Shown here: piece after piece, positions 7,173 through 13,584 of the stretch
How the letters are laid out: every line of letters begins with the position of its first letter
How positions within the stretch are numbered: position 1 is the stretch's first letter
Virus record (IMG/VR): IMGVR_UViG_3300049491_000107
Coordinates: 1-22,818 of that record
DNA length: 22,818 bases
Source: a virus
Direction: 5' to 3' (one strand)
Program-made: the position numbers and the translations under genes
The notes under the pieces: generated by a model
The model's database searches: none
What the model was told of the DNA's origin: nothing
The model's input: only the letters and a program-made list of their open reading frames with translations

Positions 7173-7187
7173 TAATACGACTCACTA
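7173..7187 (+). promoter_or_regulatory. exact match to the T7 RNA polymerase promoter core (-17 to -3)
   Basis: The 71-base gap between the large terminase and portal genes contains TAATACGACTCACTA, identical to positions -17 to -3 of the T7 consensus promoter. This includes the GACTC specificity block. After it the sequence departs from consensus, with GTC instead of TAG at -2 to +1 and no GGG at the start site. An exact 15-base match in a 22.8-kb GC-rich window is very unlikely by chance. The element lies 29 bases before the portal start and just upstream of its GAGG. Function is unproven, and no T7-type polymerase gene is in this window. Confidence 0.5.
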
Positions 7188-7215
7188 GTCAACCGAAAAT
7201 CCCGAGGCCAAAGGC

Positions 7216-8817
7216 ATGAGCGAGAAGGCAAAGCCCTCCGCGGTTGCGTCGTTTATTAAACGAATTGCGCACGCCGACGGTTGGAAAAACATTGCTACGG
7301 GCCTAGGCCTGGCCGCCAAAGACAAGCGCATGAGCGCCTCGGTCGAGTACTCGCGCATGAGCGAGTCCGAGGTCGAGGACCTTTACGCCGCCGACGACGT
7401 CGCCGCGACCATGGTCGACACGCTCCCCGAGGACGCGCTCCGCCAATGGGTTGCCTTTCAGGGTTTTGAGCCGGACCAGGCCCGCGCCGTCGAGAATGAG
7501 CTCGACGCTCTCGGCCTCCCGCAGCGACTCGACCTCGCATGGAAATGGGCCCGCATGTACGGCGGGTCGGCGATCTTTATCAACGTCGACGACGGCCGTT
7601 TCCTCGACCAGCCGCTCGAGCCAGGCCTCGTGCGCTCGGTCCGGAGCCTGGTCGTTTTCTCGCGGTATGAGCTCCAGCCGCGCGAGATCGACACCGACAT
7701 AAATAGTCGGACGTACGGCCGGCCGCTCCAGTACATGTTCACGCCGCGCCGCGCCGACACGAGCGGCAACGGGACCATGATCCACCATACGCGCCTCATG
7801 CGGTTTGACGGCGCCAAGCTCCCGCTCCGCCAGGAAATGGCCAACAATTATTGGGGCGAGTCGATCCTCGGCCGCGCTTTCAACGCGATCAGAAATTACA
7901 ACGTGTCGCACGACGCCGCGGCGACGATCCTCCAGGAATTCAACCAAGGCATTTTCAAGATCAAAAACCTCGCCGACCTGCTCATGGGCGGCGACGAGGG
8001 CGAGAAGGCCGTACAAAATCGCCTCGAGACCGTGCAACTCTCGCGGTCCGTTTGCCGCGCCGTCGTGATCGACCGCGATGAGGAATTCCAAAACATGGCG
8101 GCGAGCGTGACGGGCATTCCCGAAATGCTGGCCAAGGTCGGGCAACGGCTCGTCGTCGCGTCCAAGATGCCTCATACCAAGATCCTCGGCGAGAGCCCGA
8201 GCGGGCTTGGCGCGACCGGCGACAGCGAGCAAGGCAACTGGTACGACCACGTCCAGGCGCAGCAAGAGCAGGTCCTCCGGCCCAAGATCTCTTACGTCGT
8301 CACGCTGCTCTTGCGCTCGAGGCAAGGCCCGACGAGCGGCAAGGTCCCGCCAAACTGGACCTTTGAGTTCAACCCGCTCGAGCAAGAGTCGGAAGGCGAG
8401 CAGGTCAAAAACCGCAACACCCAAGCGCAAACCGACGAGATCTATATCCGTAACGGCGTTGTCGATCCGGACGAGGTCGCCGCGTCGCGCTTTGGCTCCG
8501 GTAAATACTCCTTTGAAACGACGATCGACAACGAGGCGCGCGACACCGCGACGACCCCGGAGATCGGCGGCAAACCCGGGACCGCGGCGAGCGGCCTCGA
8601 GAATGTCCAAACGCAGGCGCTCAACGGCGCGCAGGTCGCAAGCCTGCTCGAGACCGTCGGCCAGGCCGCTCGAGGCGACATACCTCGCGACGCCGCCGTC
8701 GAGATCATAATCGCCGCGTACCAAGTCGATCGCGCCACGGCCGAGCGCATGCTCGGATCCGCGGCATTTACCCCAACGCCTCCGCCGGCTAAACCGCTTG
8801 CCGGAGGCGCGACCTAA
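7216..8817 (+). CDS. portal protein (DUF1073 type)
   Basis: This protein would form the dodecameric ring at the capsid vertex through which DNA enters and leaves. At 533 aa it fits the DUF1073 portal family. Supporting blocks are 'WARMYGGSAIFINVDDG' near residues 111-127, 'YWGESILGRAFNAIRNY' around 214-231, and the family signature 'PHTKILGESPSGLGATGDS' near 319-338, followed by the WYDHVQAQQE helix. The C-terminal ~100 residues are Ala/Glu-rich and end with a proline-rich tail. The start ATG has GAGG eight bases upstream. The gene follows the large terminase after a gap with a T7-promoter-like element and precedes the MuF gene, the usual order. Confidence 0.88.
   Translation: MSEKAKPSAVASFIKRIAHADGWKNIATGLGLAAKDKRMSASVEYSRMSESEVEDLYAADDVAATMVDTLPEDALRQWVAFQGFEPDQARAVENELDALGLPQRLDLAWKWARMYGGSAIFINVDDGRFLDQPLEPGLVRSVRSLVVFSRYELQPREIDTDINSRTYGRPLQYMFTPRRADTSGNGTMIHHTRLMRFDGAKLPLRQEMANNYWGESILGRAFNAIRNYNVSHDAAATILQEFNQGIFKIKNLADLLMGGDEGEKAVQNRLETVQLSRSVCRAVVIDRDEEFQNMAASVTGIPEMLAKVGQRLVVASKMPHTKILGESPSGLGATGDSEQGNWYDHVQAQQEQVLRPKISYVVTLLLRSRQGPTSGKVPPNWTFEFNPLEQESEGEQVKNRNTQAQTDEIYIRNGVVDPDEVAASRFGSGKYSFETTIDNEARDTATTPEIGGKPGTAASGLENVQTQALNGAQVASLLETVGQAARGDIPRDAAVEIIIAAYQVDRATAERMLGSAAFTPTPPPAKPLAGGAT
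8777..8809 (+). other. hairpin over the portal gene end and the ribosome binding site of the next gene
   Basis: CGCCTCCG (8777-8784) and CGGAGGCG (8802-8809) form a perfect 8-bp inverted repeat with a 17-base loop. The 3' arm contains GGAGG (8803-8807), the only good Shine-Dalgarno ahead of the MuF start at 8823, although the spacing is long (15 bases). The stem lies in the last codons of the portal gene, so ribosomes finishing portal translation would melt it. This arrangement would couple MuF synthesis to portal synthesis. No T-run follows, so it is unlikely to be a terminator. Confidence 0.4.
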
Positions 8818-8822
8818 AGTAC

Positions 8823-9713
8823 ATGGTCAACCTCGCCGACCAAATCAGGACCCGCAACTTAACCGCGGCGCGCCGGGCCTCTCGAAAGGCCGGAGGCCGG
8901 AGGCAGCGGTTGAGACGTCCGCTTAGAGTCCCCTGGCCTGCCGGTATCGAGAGAAGTTTCCGGAAATCACTCTTGAATATTCTCTCAAAGACCCGGTCCC
9001 TCGTCGACCAACGGCTCGTTCCCGAGCTCGAAAAAATCATAAATCAGGCTCAAGCCGAGCGGCCTCGCGCCGACAACGCTAGGGTCGATGCATATGGCGA
9101 CGAGATCGCACGGCTCATGTCGTTGATTCGCTCCCGTATATTCGGGGAATTCAGCGACAGAGAGATTGCAGACTTAACCAGGCGGGTTGCGCAAGCGGTA
9201 TCCGAGCAAAATAAGAGAGGGATCGGCGGCGTGTTCAAGGACGTTCTAGGCGTTGACGTTTTCGCGGCCGAGCCCTGGCTCGCCGCCGAGACGCGCGCTT
9301 TCGTCGAGAGCAACGTCAACCTGATCAAGACGATCCCCGAGCAGTACCTCGGACGGGTCGAGCAAATGGTTTACGACGGCGCTCGCCGCGGCACGTCATG
9401 GCGCGACGTCGCCGCCAACCTCGAGGACGGTCCTTACGACTCGTCCAAGTACCGGGCCGAGCGCATCGCCCGGGATCAGATTGGAAAATTCAACGGGCAA
9501 CTGACCGAGCTCCGCCAAACTCAGGCCGGGGTCTCGTCGTACGTTTGGCGCACGTCCCTCGACGAGCGAGTCCGGGACGAGCACGCCCAACGCGAGGGCA
9601 AAAAATTCGATTGGTCCGATCCTCCGGCCGACGGTCACCCCGGCGAGGCGATCAACTGTCGCTGTTACGCCGAGCCCGTTCTCGAGGACCTGATCGACCA
9701 GGGGGACGAATGA
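8823..9713 (+). CDS. MuF-like minor head protein
   Basis: This is a minor capsid/head-morphogenesis protein of the Mu gpF / SPP1 gp7 type, 296 aa, expected to bind the portal. The diagnostic C-terminal domain (about residues 200-287) shows 'YRAERIARDQIGKFNGQL', then 'VWRTSLDERVRDEHAQREGK' and 'HPGEAINCRCYAEPVL', the conserved D-x-R...H and GE.INCRC blocks. The N-terminal half is basic and helical. Its codons (nt 8823 to about 9240) include AGA, AGG, TTA, ATA and TCA, nearly absent elsewhere, while the second half returns to the phage norm. A recombination joint inside the gene is therefore likely. The stop overlaps the DUF2213 start as ATGA. Confidence 0.87.
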   Translation: MVNLADQIRTRNLTAARRASRKAGGRRQRLRRPLRVPWPAGIERSFRKSLLNILSKTRSLVDQRLVPELEKIINQAQAERPRADNARVDAYGDEIARLMSLIRSRIFGEFSDREIADLTRRVAQAVSEQNKRGIGGVFKDVLGVDVFAAEPWLAAETRAFVESNVNLIKTIPEQYLGRVEQMVYDGARRGTSWRDVAANLEDGPYDSSKYRAERIARDQIGKFNGQLTELRQTQAGVSSYVWRTSLDERVRDEHAQREGKKFDWSDPPADGHPGEAINCRCYAEPVLEDLIDQGDE

Positions 9714-10891
9714 CCAGGGTCAAGCGTTTCGATACGGGCAACATGACAAAGAAGGCCGAGCGGACGCCGCAAGGGTATCTCCGCGCGCCGGCGTTTGCGA
9801 CGCGGACCGGAGTCCTGTCGTACCGCATGCCCGACGGATCCGTCCGCCGCGAGCTCCGTCACCCCGACGACGTCTTTGACCCGAAGTCGCTCGCGACCCT
9901 CGCCGGCGTCCCGGTGACCGACGATCACCCCAATTTCAAAGATCCGCGCGTCATGCTGCTCGACGCCGCCAACACGCACGAGTACATGGTCGGGTATACT
10001 GGCGACTCGGTCGAGCGGATCGACGACAAATTCGTCGGCGTCGTGCTGACCCTGACCAAGCTCGACGCGATCGAAAAGGTCGAGTCCGGCAAAAACCAGG
10101 TGTCGTGCGGTTACACCTGCGAGCTCGAGGACGCCGTCGGCGAGTACGAAGGCGAGCCGTACAACTGTCGCCAGCGCGACATTGAGTACAACCATTTGGC
10201 CGTGGTCGACCGCGGCCGCGCAGGTCGTCAAGTAAGTTTGCATCTTGACTCGGCGGACGCCGTGCAAGTCGATCCCAGTCAACCTTTGGAGGAACCGAGA
10301 ATGGAAAAGATCACCCTCAACGGCGTCGAGTACAGTTGTACGCCCGAGCTCAAGGCCGCAATCGAGAAGGCCATGAGCGCGACGGCGGACGCCGCCAAGC
10401 CCGTGGTCGCCGCGGCCGAGCAGAAGGCGACGGAGCAAACGGCCCGCGCCGACAAAGCCGAGGCCCGCGCCGACGGCCTGCAAGTCGAGCTCGGCAAAGC
10501 CAAGGACGAGCTCAAGACCCGCAACGACTCGGCCTCGCCGGACAAAGTCCGCGCCGCGGCGAAAGAGCTCGTGCGCGTCGAGACCGTCGCGCGCCGCGTC
10601 CTCGACAAAGACACCGTCGCCAAGCTCGACAGCATGGACGAGAAGGCGATCAAGATCGCCGTGGTCAAGGCGGAGTCCAAGGACCTCAACCTCGACGGCA
10701 AGTCGGACGAGTACCTCAATGCTCGCTTCGACATGATCGACGAGGCGCTCAAGGCCGACCCGGCCGCCGAGCTCGGCTCGAGCGTGATCAAGGCCCGCGC
10801 CGACGGCGCCGAGGATCCGGTCGCCGCCGCGAGAAAACGTCAGCAAGAGCGCAACGCCAATGCCTGGAAAGGCGAGGCGGCCGCCAAGTAA
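9710..10891 (+). CDS. DUF2213 prohead protease-scaffold protein, 393 aa
   Basis: The DUF2213 domain spans about residues 1-185 and the rest is a coiled-coil, Ala/Lys/Glu-rich scaffold. The start ATG at 9710 overlaps the MuF stop (ATGA) and has AGGGGG four bases upstream. The frame is open further upstream to 9398 only as a shadow of MuF. In the first domain, His73 (TDDHPNF), Ser132 (QVSCGY) and His162 (EYNHLAVVDRGRAG) are placed like the His-Ser-His triad of assemblin-type capsid maturation proteases. The catalytic role is inferred from spacing and context. A second start at 10301, with its own strong ribosome binding site, would yield the scaffold part alone, as in lambda C/Nu3. It lies between the MuF and decoration/capsid genes. 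Confidence 0.82.
   Translation: MTRVKRFDTGNMTKKAERTPQGYLRAPAFATRTGVLSYRMPDGSVRRELRHPDDVFDPKSLATLAGVPVTDDHPNFKDPRVMLLDAANTHEYMVGYTGDSVERIDDKFVGVVLTLTKLDAIEKVESGKNQVSCGYTCELEDAVGEYEGEPYNCRQRDIEYNHLAVVDRGRAGRQVSLHLDSADAVQVDPSQPLEEPRMEKITLNGVEYSCTPELKAAIEKAMSATADAAKPVVAAAEQKATEQTARADKAEARADGLQVELGKAKDELKTRNDSASPDKVRAAAKELVRVETVARRVLDKDTVAKLDSMDEKAIKIAVVKAESKDLNLDGKSDEYLNARFDMIDEALKADPAAELGSSVIKARADGAEDPVAAARKRQQERNANAWKGEAAAK
10288..10293 (+). promoter_or_regulatory. internal Shine-Dalgarno for a nested scaffold start
   Basis: GGAGGA at 10288-10293 is followed after seven bases by an in-frame ATG at 10301 inside the DUF2213 gene. This is as strong as the site before the capsid gene, and a chance occurrence at perfect spacing exactly at the domain boundary is unlikely. 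It decides an additional translation start. Confidence 0.75.
10301..10891 (+). CDS. nested scaffold protein from internal start, 196 aa
   Basis: In the same frame as the DUF2213 protein, this start gives residues 198-393 as a separate product. It begins 'MEKITLNGVEYSCTPELKAA' and continues as a long, highly charged helical region (residues 22-75 are Ala/Lys/Glu-rich with heptad-like spacing) and a Lys/Arg/Gln-rich end (AARKRQQERNANAWKGEAAAK region). Scaffolds typically have a coiled coil and a basic C-terminus that binds capsid protein. Lambda uses the same in-frame trick (protease C with scaffold Nu3). The nested product would be made in excess over the protease fusion. Evidence is sequence-level only. 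Confidence 0.65.
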   Translation: MEKITLNGVEYSCTPELKAAIEKAMSATADAAKPVVAAAEQKATEQTARADKAEARADGLQVELGKAKDELKTRNDSASPDKVRAAAKELVRVETVARRVLDKDTVAKLDSMDEKAIKIAVVKAESKDLNLDGKSDEYLNARFDMIDEALKADPAAELGSSVIKARADGAEDPVAAARKRQQERNANAWKGEAAAK

Positions 10892-10902
10892 GTAGAGGCC
10901 AA

Positions 10903-10928
10903 CGGCCATGTCGGCCGGAGTTTTCTTT
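10903..10928 (+). terminator. weak rho-independent terminator or attenuator before the decoration gene
   Basis: CGGCC (10903-10907) and GGCCG (10913-10917) form a 5-bp GC stem with a five-base loop, followed by GAG and TTTTCTTT (10921-10928). It lies in the 60-base gap after the scaffold gene and just before the ribosome binding site (AGGAG, 10940-10944) of the decoration gene. The short stem and interrupted T-run suggest partial termination or attenuation, or an RNA-end signal. Confidence 0.4.
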
Positions 10929-10951
10929 AAACCTTAGTCAGGAGTCCCGTA

Positions 10952-11719
10952 ATGTCTCAGTTGATTTACTCCCAAAGCATGGCCCTAGCGCGCGCGGGCA
11001 TGGTCGCCGACAACGGCGATAAGCATGTCGCGTCCAAGGTCAACCCCGTCGTCGCGATCCCGTTCGGCCTGGCCGTATGCCTTGGCGTCGATCCGGACCG
11101 TGACGTCAAACTCCCGACGTCGGCCGCCGAGGCCGCCGCGGCTTGCGGCGTCGCGCTCGTCGACACGATCGAATGCTCGGCCTCCGGTGACCCGCAATAC
11201 CCGATCGGCTCGGCCGTCGCGGTCCTGCGCAAAGGCCGGGTTTGGGTCAAGGTCCTCGAGGCCGTGACCGCTGGCGACGACGTTTACGTCCGGTACGCCG
11301 ACGGTATCAACGATACCAACGACGACCAAAAAGGCGCCTTCGGCAAGTCCAAGGACGGCACGGCGCAGGTGACGACCGTCACCCCGACCGCCGTCAACTC
11401 GACGCTCTATTACATGACGATCAACGGCATGTACTTCGAGTACACGTCGGACGGCTCGGCGACTGCCGGCGAGATCGCCGCGGCATTCGTCGCCCTGATC
11501 AACGCGCAAGACACGCTCCCCGTGACCGCCTCCGGCACCGTGACCGTGATCTTGACCGCTGACGTCGCGGGCACGTCTTTCGAGGTCGACGTCGGCGCCA
11601 ACCTGGCGGCCGTCGCGACGACCCCCAACGCCGGCGCTGCGGCGAAATGGGAAAGAGCCAAGTACCTGACCTCGGCCGCGGCCGACGGCCTGGCAATGCT
11701 CGAAGTCAACATGCCGTAA
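10952..11719 (+). CDS. capsid decoration/cement protein with inserted beta domain, 255 aa
   Basis: Residues 1-136 resemble small phage head-decoration (DUF2190-like or structural-cement) proteins: an N-terminal 'MSQLIYSQSMALARAGMVAD', a 'KVNPVVAIPFGLAV' strand and a block 'GSAVAVLRKGRVWVKV', as expected for a trimeric beta-tulip protein on the shell. Residues 138-228 form a distinct Thr/Ala/Gly-rich module that is closely similar to residues 89-178 of the tail sheath in this window. The last 25 residues return to the decoration fold. AGGAG lies seven bases before the ATG. Its position directly before the major capsid gene supports the call, though the family name is moderately certain. Confidence 0.7.
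   Translation: MSQLIYSQSMALARAGMVADNGDKHVASKVNPVVAIPFGLAVCLGVDPDRDVKLPTSAAEAAAACGVALVDTIECSASGDPQYPIGSAVAVLRKGRVWVKVLEAVTAGDDVYVRYADGINDTNDDQKGAFGKSKDGTAQVTTVTPTAVNSTLYYMTINGMYFEYTSDGSATAGEIAAAFVALINAQDTLPVTASGTVTVILTADVAGTSFEVDVGANLAAVATTPNAGAAAKWERAKYLTSAAADGLAMLEVNMP
11363..11635 (+). repeat. copy 1 of a ~90-residue domain shared with the tail sheath
   Basis: This codes for residues 138-228 of the decoration protein. The pattern is V.TVTPTA.N...Y..TIN...F..TSDGSATA.EI...., then ALINA, P, VTASGT.T.ILTAD.AG.SF.V..G.NL..V......G. By hand alignment about 54 of 91 positions equal the copy at 15314-15583. The codons differ at many third positions, so the copies have diverged for some time. Confidence 0.85.
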
Positions 11720-11802
11720 GGCAGGCAAGCTCAAACGGACCCGCTCAACCCAATACGCGCGCCCATAAAAACAACGAGGCAAAGCCTCCGGAGGATCCTA
11801 GA

Positions 11803-12726
11803 ATGTCCCGCAAGTTTATCAACATGGACGCTGACGAAAGCGTCTTCTTCAGTCGCCAACTCGAGCACGTCAAGGCCGCAACCTATGACGTCCAATACCC
11901 CGAGCTCAAGGCTCGCCAATTCATTCCCGTTTCGTCCGAGGCCGGCCCCGGCGCCGACACGATCACGTACCGCCAGTACGACATGCTCGGTTTCGCCAAG
12001 ATCATTTCCAACTACGCTCTCGACCTCCCGCGCGTCGACCTGAAAGGCAAAGAGTTTACCGCGAAAATCCGGTCGATCGGCGCCGGGTACGGCTACTCGA
12101 TGCAAGATATCCGTCGCGCGAAAATTACGGGCATGCCGCTCGAGCAACGTAAAGCTACGGCCGCCAAAAAGGCGATCGAGCAGTTGGTCGACGAGCTTGC
12201 TTGCAACGGCGACGCGGACCACGGCCTCGTCGGCCTGTTCGGTCACCCCAACATTCCTGACGTCGCGATCCCTGCCGACGGCACCGGCGCCTCGGCGCTT
12301 TGGTCCGCCAAGACCGCTGACCAAATCCTCCGCGACATGAATCTTTTGGTCACCGAGATCGTCGTCAACACGCACGAGGTCGAGGCACCGACCACGATGT
12401 TGGTCCCGCTCTTTCACTTCAACCTGATCTCGACGCTCCGCGTCGGCGACACGGGCTTGACCGTGAAAGAACTCTTCCTCAAAAACTCCCCGTACATCAA
12501 GGAAATCCTGCCCTGGAACAAGCTCAAAGGAGCCGGCGCCGGCGGCACCGATCTTTTCATGGCGTACAACAAGAGCCCGGACAAGCTGACCCTCGAGATC
12601 CCGCAAGATTTCGAGCAATTCCCGGTCCAGGAAAAAGGCCTCGAGTATGAGGTGAACTGCCATGCCCGCATCGGCGGCGTCCTCGTCTACTACCCGCTGT
12701 CTCTCGCCAAAGGCGACGGGATCTAA
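11803..12726 (+). CDS. major capsid protein (DUF2184 type)
   Basis: This is the shell-forming subunit, 307 aa. The sequence fits the DUF2184 major capsid family: 'MSRKFINMDADESVFFSRQL', the block 'TYRQYDMLGFAKIISNYA' near residues 60-77, 'GAGYGYSMQDIRRA' near 94-107 (start of the spine-helix region), and a C-terminal 'YEVNCHARIGGVLVYYPLS' that matches the family's closing strand. The ATG at 11803 is chosen because GGAGGA (11790-11795) lies seven bases upstream. The frame is open further upstream only through the end of the decoration gene. A strong terminator follows at 12744-12782, as expected for a very highly expressed gene. No N-terminal cleavage site can be read with certainty. Confidence 0.88.
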   Translation: MSRKFINMDADESVFFSRQLEHVKAATYDVQYPELKARQFIPVSSEAGPGADTITYRQYDMLGFAKIISNYALDLPRVDLKGKEFTAKIRSIGAGYGYSMQDIRRAKITGMPLEQRKATAAKKAIEQLVDELACNGDADHGLVGLFGHPNIPDVAIPADGTGASALWSAKTADQILRDMNLLVTEIVVNTHEVEAPTTMLVPLFHFNLISTLRVGDTGLTVKELFLKNSPYIKEILPWNKLKGAGAGGTDLFMAYNKSPDKLTLEIPQDFEQFPVQEKGLEYEVNCHARIGGVLVYYPLSLAKGDGI

Positions 12727-12743
12727 CAGCGTCATCCGGTTTT

Positions 12744-12782
12744 GTGAGGCGTCCGGACAATCAAAACGCCTCGCCATTTTTT
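12744..12782 (+). terminator. rho-independent terminator after the capsid gene
   Basis: GTGAGGCGT (12744-12752) pairs with ACGCCTCGC (12766-12774) in a 9-bp stem containing one G-U pair, with a 13-base loop. CA and six T's (12777-12782) follow. It starts 18 bases after the capsid stop. This is the best intrinsic terminator in the window and should cut or reduce transcription between capsid and neck genes. Confidence 0.8.
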
Positions 12783-12816
12783 CGACCCAACGCGATCCAA
12801 AAGGGAAACCCAAACG

Positions 12817-13230
12817 ATGCAAAACAAAATCCTGGTCAAGTACAACAGGCTAAACATTTTCACTTTCGGGGAATCGAAACTGATCCCTGGGATCAACAAG
12901 GTCGATCCGAAGGCCTGGGAGGACGGGCTCAAGCTGTACCCGCGCCTTGCCCATTTCGTCGAGGACGGCACGATCGAGACGCTCAACAAGTCCGGCGTCA
13001 CGCGCGACGACAGCGAGGCGGCCAACACCAAAGGCGCGCTCACGGTCGACGACATTACCAAGCTCAACGACAAGCGAGCGATCAAGCTCGTCAAGGATAC
13101 GGCCGACATTGACCTCCTCACCCTTTGGAGCGAGATCGAAAAACGTAAGCCCGTGCTCGCCGCAATCGACGCCCAATTCGAGGCGATCGCCAAAGCGGCC
13201 GAGCCGATCCAGGCGGACGCGACCAAATGA
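12817..13230 (+). CDS. hypothetical protein between capsid and neck genes, 137 aa
   Basis: This is a soluble 137-aa protein without a family I can name. The N-terminal ~50 residues are mixed ('FTFGESKLIPGINKVDPKAW', then 'GLKLYPRLAHFVEDGTIE'). The middle holds a Thr/Asp-rich linker and the C-terminal half is helical and charged (KAIKLVKDTADIDLL-like and EIEKRKPVLAAIDAQFEAI). Proteins of similar size and shape are often found just after the capsid gene in contractile phages. The ATG has AAGGGA upstream at slightly long spacing. The stop overlaps the next start (ATGA at 13227-13230), so it is co-translated with the neck gene. A virion role is only inferred. Confidence 0.7.
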   Translation: MQNKILVKYNRLNIFTFGESKLIPGINKVDPKAWEDGLKLYPRLAHFVEDGTIETLNKSGVTRDDSEAANTKGALTVDDITKLNDKRAIKLVKDTADIDLLTLWSEIEKRKPVLAAIDAQFEAIAKAAEPIQADATK

Positions 13231-13577
13231 CCGTCAACAAGGCATACCTGATCATTCGATACCCCGAGTTTGCGACGACCGACGCAACCCGGATCGACAC
13301 GTTGGCGGCCGACGCGGCCCTCGAAATGTCGGTGTCCAAGTGGGGATCCAAGTACGACCGCGGCCTCGCGGCGCTCGTCGCCCATATGATCAAGGTCGCC
13401 GACCAGGCCGCCAGCGGCGCGGCCGGTCCCGTCACCTCGGAAAAGATCGGCGACCTCTCTCGGTCGTACGGTCAGGTCGGCGGCACGACGGGCGACGAGC
13501 TCCTCATGACGACGGCGTACGGGCAAGAGTACCTAAGGCTCCGGCGGCAACTGGTCGCCGGGCCGCGCGTAACGTAA
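13227..13577 (+). CDS. DUF4054 head-tail connector protein
   Basis: At 116 aa this matches the DUF4054 type of neck/adaptor protein, which is thought to sit under the portal ring. It begins with the family's 'F/Y.R.YPEFA' start (LIIRYPEFATTDATRID), has a central 'ALVAHMIKVADQ' helix and ends with 'SYGQVGGTTGDELLMTTAYG...YLRLRRQ', the small-residue-rich loop followed by the 'T.YG..Y..L' motif of the family. It starts in an ATGA overlap with the previous gene and is followed after seven bases by the HK97 gp10-like gene, the usual neck order. Confidence 0.8.
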   Translation: MTVNKAYLIIRYPEFATTDATRIDTLAADAALEMSVSKWGSKYDRGLAALVAHMIKVADQAASGAAGPVTSEKIGDLSRSYGQVGGTTGDELLMTTAYGQEYLRLRRQLVAGPRVT

Positions 13578-13584
13578 GGGCACA

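Noticed and set aside
7303-8724. Long antisense open frame (473 codons) opposite the portal gene
   Set aside because: It mirrors the portal codons. High GC and C-ending codons remove stops from this antisense frame. It has no ribosome binding site or recognisable domain.
8868-8915. Short direct and inverted repeats (GGCCGGA twice, GGCC pairs) in the MuF gene
   Set aside because: They are within GC-rich coding sequence and too short to indicate an attachment site or mobile element.
9398-9709. Earlier start for the DUF2213 protein
   Set aside because: This stretch is the out-of-frame shadow of the MuF C-terminal domain. ATG 9710 overlaps the MuF stop as ATGA.
9665-10909. Antisense open frame of 414 codons opposite the DUF2213 gene
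   Set aside because: It has the same codon-bias cause. The protein is Val/Leu/Asp/Arg-rich without motifs, while the sense frame encodes a known family.
11785-11800. Palindromes CCTCCGGAGG and AGGATCCT at the capsid ribosome binding site
   Set aside because: Without a loop they give only about 3 bp of hairpin, too weak to support regulation. They were not listed as a feature.
11647-11802. Earlier start for the capsid protein
   Set aside because: The extension overlaps the end of the decoration gene and lacks a Shine-Dalgarno. GGAGGA sits correctly before 11803.
11731-12822. Antisense frame of 363 codons opposite the capsid gene
   Set aside because: It crosses the capsid terminator and has no start signal. 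The capsid gene fully explains the region.
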